Part shown: piece after piece, positions 27,801 through 35,377 of the stretch
Position numbering within the stretch: the stretch's first letter is position 1
How the letters are laid out: every line of letters begins with the position of its first letter
DNA from: Bradyrhizobium sp. AZCC 1693
GTDB taxonomy: Bacteria > Pseudomonadota > Alphaproteobacteria > Rhizobiales > Xanthobacteraceae
Direction: 5' to 3'
Assembly (NCBI RefSeq): GCF_036924745.1
Contig: NZ_JAZHSD010000001.1
Location: 2,418,001 to 2,482,000, forward strand
Length of the DNA stretch: 64,000 nt
The notes under the pieces: model-generated
Databases searched by the model: none
What the model saw: only the letters and a program-made list of their open reading frames with translations
What the model was told of the DNA's origin: nothing
Translations under genes and position numbers: made by a program

Positions 27801-28359
27801 GCCGATGCAGCCGCGCCAGCCGGCGCTTGTCGTCGCCGCGGTAGAGCAGGCTTGCGGCAAGCCAGACGCCATCGGTGCGGCTGGTCTTCAGTCGCTGCAG
27901 AATTTCTTGCGCATTCGCCGCGTCGAAACGATGCGGCAGCGTCAGCACCAGAAGCTGGCCTTCGGAAAATTCCAGCAGGTCATCGAACCTCAGATGGCAT
28001 TCGCCCTTTTCGATCCGCGTGATGTCGTCGCCGCGCTTGCCGCGGGTAAGCAACTGGCACAGCCGGCCATAGGCGGCGCGGTCGCGCGGATAGACCAGGA
28101 TGTCAGGGGTGCCGTCGATAAAGACGAGGCGCGCGCCGATCAGGAGCTTTGGCTTGTGCTTGACCTCAGGGTTTTCGAGTTCCTTGTACGCGCGCACCAC
28201 GCCGGCCAGCGTGTTGTGGTCGGCGATGCCGATGGCGGGAATGCCGAGTTCGCTTGCCTGATGCACATAGGCGCGCGGATCCGAGCCGCCGCGCAGGAAC
28301 GAGAAATTGGTGGTGATGCCGATCTCGGCATAACCGGAAATGTTGGCAAGGCCTTTCAT
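24895..28359 (-). CDS. dnaE2: error-prone DNA polymerase III alpha subunit (DnaE2)
   Basis: A 1154-residue C-family polymerase of the ImuC/DnaE2 branch that performs SOS translesion synthesis with ImuA and ImuB. The PHP domain begins GYAEIGITTNFSFLRGGSDP, then palm motifs with PDIDVDFEH (catalytic acidic residues) and GRGSAANSAVCY, and a C-terminal OB-fold region VVLVRQRPGSAKGVVFMTLE. ATG at 28359 overlaps the imuB stop as ATGA. Residues ~853-879 are encoded by a 79-bp palindromic repeat that interrupts an otherwise normal sequence without breaking the frame, explaining part of the extra length. Confidence 0.96.
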   Translation of the reverse strand: MKGLANISGYAEIGITTNFSFLRGGSDPRAYVHQASELGIPAIGIADHNTLAGVVRAYKELENPEVKHKPKLLIGARLVFIDGTPDILVYPRDRAAYGRLCQLLTRGKRGDDITRIEKGECHLRFDDLLEFSEGQLLVLTLPHRFDAANAQEILQRLKTSRTDGVWLAASLLYRGDDKRRLARLHRLALAAKVPLLATNEVLYHHPARRPLQDVLTCIREKTTIDAIGKRLEANAERYLKPSHEMARLFRDIPQAIAETMRFANRISFSLDQLKYQYPDEPVPPGKTAQEHLEDLTWAGVDKYFGGEISDTLRATLRKELALIAELKYAHYFLTVHDIVHYARSQNILCQGRGSAANSAVCYVLGITSVDPTKVDLLFERFISKERLEPPDIDVDFEHSRREEVMQYVYRRYGRHRAAIIATVIHYRPRSAIRDVGKALGLTEDVTAALADTVWGSWGKGLNEMQVRQAGLDPQNAMVELAVELATELIEFPRHLSQHVGGYVLTQDRLDTYVPIGNAAMDDRTFIEWDKDDVDALHMMKVDVLALGMLTCIRKCFDLIADHKGERWELATVEQDDEKVYDMLCRGESLGVFQVESRAQMNMLPRLKPRTFYDLVIEVAIVRPGPIQGDMVHPYLRRRNGQEKVSYPSPSPDQGPADELYRVLHKTLGVPLFQEQAMRIAIEAARFTSEEANGLRRSMATFRNLGTIGTYETKLIGNMVARGYDPEFAKGCFDQIKGFGSYGFPESHAASFAQLVYISSWLKHYHPDAFCCGLLNSQPMGFYAPAQIVGDARTNGVEVREIDVSYSFAQNTLEQGSGKYCAVRLGFRQIDGFSWVDEDEERLKRVQMSFRGFSSFRGTRSVNPEPRDSGFAAIAAPRNDNVQETDWADRIVAARARRPFTSLEEFARDTALPKRALILLADADAFRSLGLDRRAALWAVRRLPDDVPLPLFQAAVAREQPDENARPLPLMPLPEQVVADYQTVRLSLKGHPMEFLRERFTKERVVACKDVNHKNDRRRISCAGVVLVRQRPGSAKGVVFMTLEDETGIANIVVWPKVMEQYRKEVMGARLILVEGYIQSSPEHVTHLVAQRMFDRSHDLIGLANDAPGRRHPVPAGPALVEPLNDDRRDHADSPAQKIRHPRNVRILPPSRDFH
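25723..25801. repeat. 79-bp palindromic repeat inserted in frame within dnaE2
   Basis: The terminal arms GTCATTCCGGGGC and GCCCCGGAACGAC are inverted repeats with two mismatches, and the centre AACCCGGAA / TTCCGGGTT is a perfect 9-bp stem. I recall this CATTCCGGGGC element as a very common intergenic repeat in Bradyrhizobium and relatives. Here it lies wholly inside dnaE2. Confidence 0.85.
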
Positions 28360-29948
28360 GCGAACAGCCCGTGCACGAACCATCTGACCGGCGCGGGTTC
28401 GCCCTCCGCGTCGGCCAGCTCGCTTTCATAGAGCCCGTCGCGAAAGATCCAGAAGCGAAGCCCCGCTTCATCCTCGATGCGGAAATAATCTCGCGTCGGG
28501 CCATCGCCGCCTTGCTTCCACCATTCCATGGCGATGCGTTCGGGCCCCTCCACCCGCACCACCGCGTGCGTCACGCGCCGCCAGGTGAACTGATGCGGCG
28601 GGCCGTCGGGCACGGTCGCGAACGGCACCTTGATGGGCTCCGGCCTGTCGAACAGCCTCAACGGCCGCAGCGGCGGCTCGCTCTCGATACGCTCCGGCCA
28701 TGCCGCCTGCGCGGCGGCCGCCAGATGATGCTGTGCGGCTACGGCCATCACCGCGCGCTCGGGGATGTGGGTATCCTGCGGCAGGTGCACGACGACGCGT
28801 TTTCCGCCGATGCGCGCGGCGATGCGGTCGATCAGCGCGGACAGTTCGTCATTGTCGTGGACATTGGCGTCGAGGTCGCGCTGCTGCTGCACCACGATTT
28901 CGGTGCGGCTGGCGGACAGCCTGATGAGATCGAAGCCGAAGCCGGGATCGAGGGGATCGTTCAGCGCATCGAGCCGCTCGCGAAACAGGCGGTCGATCAC
29001 CTCTGGCTTCGTCACTGGACGGCCGGTATCGACCGAGATGGTGCGCACCGCGCCGTCGGTGCGAAAAAAACTTGCGTCCAGCCGCCGGGCGCCCTTGCCC
29101 TGTCTGTCCATCGCCGTGACCAGCATGGCGGCGAGCGCGGACAGGTTCATCGCGATCACGGTGTCGGTGGCGACCGGTTCGGGAAAGCGCTTTTCGACGA
29201 TGTAATCCGGCAGCGGCTTTCGGGGACTGATCGGGGCATCGCCCTCGCCCAGCGCCTGCTCCAAGAGCGTGGTGAAACCCGAGCCGAACCGCGCCGTGAT
29301 TTCGTGGCGTCCGCGCGAGGCGACGTCGCCGATGATCTTTAACCCCGCGCGGCGCAGGCCGACGGTGATGGCGTCACCGGCGCCGAGCGCGGACACCGGC
29401 AGCGGGCTGACGGCTTCCGCCTCCTCGCCATCGGCAACGATCTTTCCGGAAGTCTGGCGCGTCAGCGTGCGGGCGCAGATCGAGGTCGAGGCGATTGCGG
29501 CGCTGACCGCAAAGCCGCGACGGCTCAGCGCGCCGCTGACGGCCTGCAACAGCGCGCGCTCGCCGCCGAACAGGTGGGCGCAGCCGGTGATGTCGAGATA
29601 GAGCCCATGCGGCGGATCGAGCGCCACCAGCGGCGTGAAGCGGTCGCACCAGTCGGCGATGTATTCAAGCGTCTTGCGATCGGCGACTTCGTCGGCGTCG
29701 AACACCGTCAGTTCGGGGCAGATCGCGCGGGCATTGGCGAGCGGCAGGCCGATCGAGAGGCCGGCGTGTACAGCCAACTCATCAAGCGCATAAATCAGAA
29801 TGGCGTTGTGCTGCTTGGCGACGACGACGCTGGGGGTTTTATCCAGCTCTTCGTTGTCGTTCCCTACCTTGCGCTTGATGCGGTCGATGGGCAGGCGTGG
29901 CAGCCACAGGCTGAGGATACGCCGACGGTTCTCTGAAGAGGCACTCAT
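28356..29948 (-). CDS. imuB: Y-family polymerase-like protein ImuB
   Basis: A 530-residue Y-family polymerase homologue, thought to be catalytically inactive and to link DnaE2 to the beta clamp. Conserved starts are RRRILSLWLPRLPIDRI (from residue 8), then LANARAICPELTVFDAD, GLYLDITGCAHLFGGE and GAGDAITVGLRRAGLKIIGD (helix-hairpin-helix region). The ATG at 29948 is chosen because the conserved N-terminus begins just after it. The 5' end lies inside imuA (110-base overlap) and the stop overlaps dnaE2 as ATGA. Confidence 0.94.
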   Translation of the reverse strand: MSASSENRRRILSLWLPRLPIDRIKRKVGNDNEELDKTPSVVVAKQHNAILIYALDELAVHAGLSIGLPLANARAICPELTVFDADEVADRKTLEYIADWCDRFTPLVALDPPHGLYLDITGCAHLFGGERALLQAVSGALSRRGFAVSAAIASTSICARTLTRQTSGKIVADGEEAEAVSPLPVSALGAGDAITVGLRRAGLKIIGDVASRGRHEITARFGSGFTTLLEQALGEGDAPISPRKPLPDYIVEKRFPEPVATDTVIAMNLSALAAMLVTAMDRQGKGARRLDASFFRTDGAVRTISVDTGRPVTKPEVIDRLFRERLDALNDPLDPGFGFDLIRLSASRTEIVVQQQRDLDANVHDNDELSALIDRIAARIGGKRVVVHLPQDTHIPERAVMAVAAQHHLAAAAQAAWPERIESEPPLRPLRLFDRPEPIKVPFATVPDGPPHQFTWRRVTHAVVRVEGPERIAMEWWKQGGDGPTRDYFRIEDEAGLRFWIFRDGLYESELADAEGEPAPVRWFVHGLFA

Positions 29949-30633
29949 CACAATTCCATTCCATGATCCAGCGGCCGACCGGGCCATGACGGTTACGAAC
30001 CAGTTGCGCGTCGAAGACGGGCGCGCCCCAGGCGGTCCACGGGGCTGACGGCGGCGAATGCGCCGCGCGCACGATCCATCTGGTCTCCGCGGTCGAGGGT
30101 CGCGGCTCCGCCGCCATCCGCAGCAGCAATGCGGTGACGCCGGAGGCTGCCGCGGCCAATGTAAGTTTGCGGCTGGCGACGAGATCGAGCTGACGCGCCT
30201 GCCCCCAGACTTCCAGCACGACGGCGCCGAGCGCATCGCAGGCCAGCGCGTCGGCGGCGGTCCGCAACGCGGCGTCGGTATCGGGCGCGCGCACGGTCAC
30301 GAGCAGCCGCGGATCGAGACCCAGCTCGCAAAGCCCGCTCAGCGACAGTGCACCCGATTCAATTTCCGAAAAGTCCTGCCGCACCCAGACCAGCGGCCGG
30401 CGCGGCGATACCCTTCCCGCCAGCCCCGTGATGAATCCCGTGGCCGCCGCGCTCTGATGGCCCTCGGCGAACACTTCATGCACCGCGGCGAGCGCAAGAC
30501 CGCCCTGCAGCACAGCATCCGCTACCGCATGGCCGAGCGCGATCTTGTTGAGATCATGCGCATCGCCATGCGTCTCGATCCGCTCGATGCGTCCGCGCAA
30601 ATTCGCAAGCGTGCTTGTGCGTGCGGTGCTCAT
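29839..30633 (-). CDS. imuA: ImuA (RecA-like SOS mutasome protein)
   Basis: A 264-residue RecA-like protein of the ImuA/SulA-like family, which supports ImuB and DnaE2 in damage-induced mutagenesis. Family stretches include ALAAVHEVFAEGHQSAAATG, RRPLVWVRQDF, GLDPRLLVTVRA and CDALGAVVLEVWG, with LDLVASRKLTLAAAASGVTA further on. The last ~36 residues run over the start of imuB in another frame and look unconserved, so the protein may have lost an earlier stop. A LexA box lies 66 bases upstream of the ATG. Confidence 0.9.
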   Translation of the reverse strand: MSTARTSTLANLRGRIERIETHGDAHDLNKIALGHAVADAVLQGGLALAAVHEVFAEGHQSAAATGFITGLAGRVSPRRPLVWVRQDFSEIESGALSLSGLCELGLDPRLLVTVRAPDTDAALRTAADALACDALGAVVLEVWGQARQLDLVASRKLTLAAAASGVTALLLRMAAEPRPSTAETRWIVRAAHSPPSAPWTAWGAPVFDAQLVRNRHGPVGRWIMEWNCDECLFREPSAYPQPVAATPAHRPHQAQGRERQRRAG

Positions 30634-30698
30634 GCGCCGCTCCCTTAGAAATTTTGGCCTTACCGCTTTTTCCTAATGAACCCGCGGCCAGCCCATTT

Positions 30699-30713
30699 GT
30701 TCATGATATGTTC
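30699..30713. promoter_or_regulatory. LexA/SOS operator GTTC-N7-GTTC
   Basis: GTTCATGATATGTTC is an exact match to the alphaproteobacterial LexA box (direct GTTC repeat with seven-base spacing). It lies in an AT-rich 162-base divergent intergenic region, 65 bases from imuA and 82 bases from the DUF4130-UdgX gene, so it can control both. Confidence 0.88.
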
Positions 30714-30795
30714 TAATATAAAGCTAACCGGCCCGGCAGAGTCAATCGAGATCGACACTTGGCCGATTCATTAGTGGAATCAAAGGGATTCAGCG

Positions 30796-32280
30796 ATGGA
30801 TGTGCAACGTAAGCTGGAAATCCTGGCGGATGCCAACCCCGCACGAATGCACCACATCACCCTCGACAGCGAAACCGATTTCGACGGCTGGCGTAAAGCC
30901 GCCCGCGCGCTGGCGCTGAACGATGTGAAACCCTCCGACGTGAGCTGGCGCGTCGCTGATGATGCGCCCGAACTGTTCGCGCCGACGGCGCCGCTGGAGC
31001 CGCCACACGGCACCTTCAACGTACCTGCCAAATTCGTTGAACTGGCAGGGGTCGCGATCCTGCACAGCAACCCCGAGCGGTTCGCCCTGCTCTATCGGCT
31101 GCTATGGCGGCTGCGAAGTCATCACGATCTGCTCGACATTGCGACTGATCCTGACGTGGCCGAGATCGCCGCGATGGCAAAGGCCGTGCACCGCGACGAG
31201 CACAAGATGCATGCCTTTGTCCGCTTCCGCGAAGTCGGCCGCGAGCAGAAGTCGCATTTCGTGGCCTGGTTCGAACCGGAGCATCACATCGTCAAACTGG
31301 CCGCCCCCTTCTTCGCGCGCCGTTTTGCCGATATGCCCTGGTCGATCCTGACGCCCGATGTCTGCGCGCATTGGGACGGCCATGCCGTCTCGATCACGCC
31401 GGGGGTCGCCAAAAGCGAAGCACCGACCGTGGATCGGCTGGAGGAAATCTGGCGCAGTTACTGCGCCAGCATTTTCAATCCCGCCCGGCTGAAAGTGCAG
31501 GCCATGCAGAAGGAGATGCCCCGGAAATACTGGAGGAACCTGCCGGAGGCCTCGTTGATTAAGTCCCTGATCGAAGGTGCGGAACGTTCAACCAGCGCGA
31601 TGATCGAAAATGGCGTCACCGAACCGCACAAGGCGCAGAAACGGCCGGAGCCGCCCATGGTCCGTAAAAAAGGTCAGGACGACATCGAAACCCTGCGCGA
31701 GGAAGCCGCCGATTGCCGCGCCTGTCATCTCTACAAGCATGCGACCCAGACCGTGTTCGGCGAAGGCCGGCAAACGGCGCGGATCATGCTGGTCGGCGAG
31801 CAGCCCGGCGACAAGGAAGACCTCGCCGGCAAACCGTTCGTCGGACCCGCAGGGCAAATGCTCGATCGCGCGCTGGAAGAAGCCGGGATCGACCGCCGCA
31901 CAGTCTACGTCACCAATGCGGTCAAGCATTTCAAGTTCGTGCCGCGCGGAAAAATCCGCCTGCACCAGAAGCCGAACACGCCGGAGATCAGGGCGTGTCG
32001 GCAGTGGTACGAACGTGAACTGGCCGCGATCAAGCCCGACCTGGTGGTGGCGATGGGCGCCACCGCAGCGCAGAGCGTGTTCGGAAAAATTACCCCGATC
32101 AACAAGAACCGCGGCCGCCCGATCGATCTCGATGACGGCACCAGGGCGCTGGTGACGGTGCACCCATCCTATCTGTTGCGATTGCCCGATGCCGACGCCA
32201 AGGCACGCGAATACCAGCGCTTCGTCCAGGATCTCAAAATCGCCGCCGGCGTGCTGCGAAAATCAGCACATGCGGCCTGA
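30796..32280 (+). CDS. DUF4130-UdgX fusion (covalent uracil-DNA glycosylase)
   Basis: A 494-residue fusion. Residues ~1-275 are the DUF4130 DNA-metabolism domain (LLYRLLWRLRSHHDLLDIAT, WFEPEHHIVKLAAPFF, RKYWRNLPEASLI). Residues ~295-490 are UdgX: C307 and C310 of the Fe-S site, GEQPGDKEDLAGKPFVGPAG (334-353), the UdgX-specific insertion GKIRLH (385-390), C401 and HPSYLLR (456-462). In characterised UdgX the loop His, here His390, becomes covalently joined to the abasic sugar after uracil removal. It is divergent from imuA-imuB-dnaE2 across a LexA box. Confidence 0.93.
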   Translation: MDVQRKLEILADANPARMHHITLDSETDFDGWRKAARALALNDVKPSDVSWRVADDAPELFAPTAPLEPPHGTFNVPAKFVELAGVAILHSNPERFALLYRLLWRLRSHHDLLDIATDPDVAEIAAMAKAVHRDEHKMHAFVRFREVGREQKSHFVAWFEPEHHIVKLAAPFFARRFADMPWSILTPDVCAHWDGHAVSITPGVAKSEAPTVDRLEEIWRSYCASIFNPARLKVQAMQKEMPRKYWRNLPEASLIKSLIEGAERSTSAMIENGVTEPHKAQKRPEPPMVRKKGQDDIETLREEAADCRACHLYKHATQTVFGEGRQTARIMLVGEQPGDKEDLAGKPFVGPAGQMLDRALEEAGIDRRTVYVTNAVKHFKFVPRGKIRLHQKPNTPEIRACRQWYERELAAIKPDLVVAMGATAAQSVFGKITPINKNRGRPIDLDDGTRALVTVHPSYLLRLPDADAKAREYQRFVQDLKIAAGVLRKSAHAA

Positions 32281-32628
32281 ATTCCGCCAATCCGGCAGCC
32301 GCAATTTCTGGTGAAATACAACGGGAAAATTGACAATCCCATCTGCAACCATTAATTGATGGAAGACACAATCGCATTCTCAAGGGAATGTGGGACGTCT
32401 GGTCACGCCATGACGCTCCCATACGGTCGACGCGCTGCGCGGGTCCCCTTCAGCCCCGGCACCGTGCAGCGCGCGACCCACCTCTTCCGGCGCGAACCGA
32501 GCACAATGCCAACATCTCAAGTCGCGGCTGAGCGGCAAATAAAGAAGGCCCGTATTGGAGATACGGGCCTTCCTTGATGTGACCTCGCACTTCATGTGCG
32601 ATCGAAGTTCATGAACGTGCGATGCGAG
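32281..32628. other. intergenic region between convergent genes
   Basis: No gene seen. It contains a strong terminator hairpin at 32545-32571; the rest (including CAACGGGAAAATTGACAATC near 32320) has no recognisable feature. Confidence 0.5.
32545..32571 (-). terminator. intrinsic terminator downstream of the first M20 gene
   Basis: A perfect 11-bp stem AAGGCCCGTAT / ATACGGGCCTT with a five-base loop. On the minus strand it is followed by CTTTATTT, so it most likely ends the amidohydrolase transcript. Confidence 0.8.
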
Positions 32629-33801
32629 TTACGCCGCCGCCAGCTTGTTCTCGACCAGCTTGATCCAGTACGAGGTGCCGTACACGATCGCCTCGTCGTT
32701 GAAATCATAGGCGGGGTGATGGAGCCCTGCGCTGTCGCCGTTGCCGCAGAAGATGAAGGCGCCCGGCCGCGCTTCCAGCATGTAGGAAAAATCTTCCGCA
32801 CCCATCAACGGCGGCATCTCATGGACGTTCTGGGCGCCGGCCACTTCCCTGGCCACCTCTGTGGCGAAGTCGGTCGGCTCGGCATGGTTTTTGGTGACGG
32901 GATAGCCGCGCTCGTAAACCAGATCGATTTTGGCGCCGGTCATCTTGGCCACGCCCTCACACACCTCGCGGACGCGCCGTTCGACCGTTTCGCGCACTTC
33001 CGGCGTCAGCGTCCGCACCGTGCCGCGGAGTTCGGCGGTCTGCGGGATCACGTTGCGGGCGTTGCCGGCGTGGAACTCGCAGATCGAGATCACCGCCGAG
33101 TCCAGCGGATCGAGGGTCCTTGAGACGATCGACTGCAGGGCGGTGATAAGCTCAGAGCCGACGAGCACGGAATCGATGCACTTGTTCGGGCGCGCGGCGT
33201 GACCGCCGAGCCCTTCGATCTTGATGTCGATCGAGTCGGTCGCAGCCATGACAGGACCGGACCGGATGGCAAAGGAGCCGACCGGAATCCCTGGGCCATT
33301 ATGCATGCCGTAGACCTGCTCGATGCCGAACCGGTCCATCAGCCCGTCCTCGATCATGGCGGCGGCGCCCGCGCCGCCCTCCTCGGCCGGCTGGAAAATC
33401 ACGACCGCGTCGCCGGCGAAATTCCGGGTCTCGGCGAGGTACCGCGCTGCACCCAAAAGCATCGCGGTGTGACCGTCATGGCCGCAGGCGTGCATCAGGC
33501 CCGGCGTCTTGGAAGCATGGGGAAGGTTGGTCGCTTCCTCGATCGGCAGCGCGTCCATGTCGGCGCGAAGCCCGATCACCTTGATCTCGCCATTGCCGGG
33601 CTGCTTGCCCTTGATGACGCCGACGACGCCGGTGCGGCCGAGGCCCGTCGTCACCTCGTCGCAGCCGAATTCGCGCAGGCGGTCTGCCACGAATGCTGCG
33701 GTGCGGTGGACCTCGTACAGCAATTCGGGATTTTCATGGATATCGCGGCGCCAGGCCTGAATATCGGGTTGCAGATCGGCGACGCGGTTGACGATGGGCA
33801 T
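32629..33801 (-). CDS. M20-family amidohydrolase / aminoacylase (copy 1)
   Basis: A 390-residue zinc amidohydrolase related to hippurate hydrolases and N-acyl-amino-acid hydrolases. Metal-binding features are HACGHDGHTAML (~104-115), QPAEEGGAGA with the catalytic Glu (~136-145), MHNGPG, and the C-terminal PLMGAEDFSYM and HHPAYDFND. It is a close paralogue of the gene directly upstream (33959-35131), and flanking DNA is duplicated too. The physiological substrate is unknown. Confidence 0.93.
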   Translation of the reverse strand: MPIVNRVADLQPDIQAWRRDIHENPELLYEVHRTAAFVADRLREFGCDEVTTGLGRTGVVGVIKGKQPGNGEIKVIGLRADMDALPIEEATNLPHASKTPGLMHACGHDGHTAMLLGAARYLAETRNFAGDAVVIFQPAEEGGAGAAAMIEDGLMDRFGIEQVYGMHNGPGIPVGSFAIRSGPVMAATDSIDIKIEGLGGHAARPNKCIDSVLVGSELITALQSIVSRTLDPLDSAVISICEFHAGNARNVIPQTAELRGTVRTLTPEVRETVERRVREVCEGVAKMTGAKIDLVYERGYPVTKNHAEPTDFATEVAREVAGAQNVHEMPPLMGAEDFSYMLEARPGAFIFCGNGDSAGLHHPAYDFNDEAIVYGTSYWIKLVENKLAAA

Positions 33802-33958
33802 GGGAATTCTCTGGCCTCAAAGGTTGGAACGCTCGTGCTTCCTTAGCATGCAAGCGGCGGTCCACCCAACACTATGCCGCAGAGCCCCATTCCACCCGGG
33901 GGCTTGGCCGACCAGCGCTGGAAAAGCCCGGCGCAGCCTTAGCCCGCCCCTTGGCGGG

Positions 33959-35131
33959 TCACGCGGCCAGCGTGTTCTCGACCAGCTTGATCCAGTAGGA
34001 GGTGCCGAACACGATCGCCTCGTCGTTGAAATTGTACGCGGGGTGATGCAGCCCTGCGCTGTCGCCGTTGCCGCAGAAGATCAGCGCACCCGGCCGCTGC
34101 TCCAGCATGAAGGCAAAATCCTCGCCGGCCATCAGCGGCGGCATCACATGCACATTGGCATCGCCGGCGATGTCTCTGGCTGCCCGCGTCGCGACATCCG
34201 TCTGCAGGGCATGATTGACCGTTACCGGATAGCCGCGATCGTAGGTCAGATCGATCCTGGCGCCGGTGACCTGCGCCACGCCGGCGACGACCTCGCGGAC
34301 CCGCCTTTCCACCATTTTCCGCACTTCACTGTCCAGTGTACGGACGGTGCCCGCCAGTTTCGCGGTTTGCGGGATCACATTGCGGGCGTGGCCGGCGTGA
34401 AATTCGCACATCGAAATGACAGCCGATTCCAGCGGATCGACGCTGCGCGACACGATCGACTGCAGCGCCGTGATCAACTGCGCGCCGACCAGGACGGAAT
34501 CGATGCTTTTGTGCGGCTGTGCGGCGTGGCCGCCGCGCCCCTCGATCTTGATGACGACGGCATCGCCGCCGGCCATGATCGGACCGGGCCGGAGCGCGAA
34601 CGCGCCGACCGGAATGCCCGGACCGTTATGCATGCCGTAGACCTGCTCGATACCGAAACGGTCCATCAGCCCGTCCTTGATCATTGCGACGGCGCCCGCG
34701 CCGCCCTCTTCGGCCGGCTGGAAGATCACGACCGCATCGCCTGCGAAATTGCGGGTCTCGGCGAGATAGCGCGCCGCACCCAGCAGCATGGCGGTGTGGC
34801 CGTCATGACCGCAGGCGTGCATCAGGCCCTTCGTCCTGGATGCGTAGGGCAGATTGGTCGCCTCGTCGATCGGCAGCGCGTCCATATCCGCCCGCAGCCC
34901 GATGACCTTCACGTCACCGTTGCCGGCGGGCCTGTTGCCCTTGATGACGCCGACGACGCCGGTGCGGCCGACACCGGTAATAACCTCGTCGCAGCCGAAT
35001 TCCCGCAACCGGTCCGCCACCAATGCCGCAGTGCGGTGCACGTCGTAGAGCAGTTCCGGGTGTTCATGAATATCCCGACGCCAGGCCTGGATGTCGGGTT
35101 GAAACTCGGCGACGCGGTTGACGATGGGCAT
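33959..35131 (-). CDS. M20-family amidohydrolase / aminoacylase (copy 2)
   Basis: A 390-residue paralogue of copy 1 with the same length and start MPIVNRVAEFQPDIQAWRRD and the same metal-site motifs HACGHDGHTAML, QPAEEGGAGA, PLMAGEDFAFM and HHPAYNFND. The ATG at 35131 is chosen by alignment with copy 1, although the frame is open 63 bases further. Differences are scattered through the protein, so the duplication is not recent. The sequence around GTAGCATGCAAG upstream matches that upstream of copy 1. Confidence 0.93.
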   Translation of the reverse strand: MPIVNRVAEFQPDIQAWRRDIHEHPELLYDVHRTAALVADRLREFGCDEVITGVGRTGVVGVIKGNRPAGNGDVKVIGLRADMDALPIDEATNLPYASRTKGLMHACGHDGHTAMLLGAARYLAETRNFAGDAVVIFQPAEEGGAGAVAMIKDGLMDRFGIEQVYGMHNGPGIPVGAFALRPGPIMAGGDAVVIKIEGRGGHAAQPHKSIDSVLVGAQLITALQSIVSRSVDPLESAVISMCEFHAGHARNVIPQTAKLAGTVRTLDSEVRKMVERRVREVVAGVAQVTGARIDLTYDRGYPVTVNHALQTDVATRAARDIAGDANVHVMPPLMAGEDFAFMLEQRPGALIFCGNGDSAGLHHPAYNFNDEAIVFGTSYWIKLVENTLAA

Positions 35132-35228
35132 GGAGATAACAGGCTTTCCGGGGTTGAACGCTTCTGCCCCTGTAGCATGCAAGGGACGGTCCAACCACGC
35201 ACCCTGCCGGCAGACCTCCCGTCCGAGT

Positions 35229-35353
35229 CGTCATGGCCGGGCTTGTCCAGGCTTGTCCCGGCCATCCACGTCTGACTAATAGGACAGAAAAGACGTGGAT
35301 GCCCGGAACATCTGGCGCGAAGACGCGCTTCGCGCTTTTGTCCGGGCATGACG
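35229..35353. repeat. palindromic intergenic repeat (GGCCGGGCTTGTC type)
   Basis: The left half GTCATGGCCGGGCTTGTC...CCGGCCATCCACGTCT pairs with the right half AGACGTGGATGCCCGG...GTCCGGGCATGAC. Within the left arm GGCTTGTCC is duplicated. I recall this as a frequent repeat in Bradyrhizobium. It separates the divergent M20 and GMC genes. Confidence 0.75.
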
Positions 35354-35377
35354 GCGTCGGTGGGTGGAAACTGAAAG

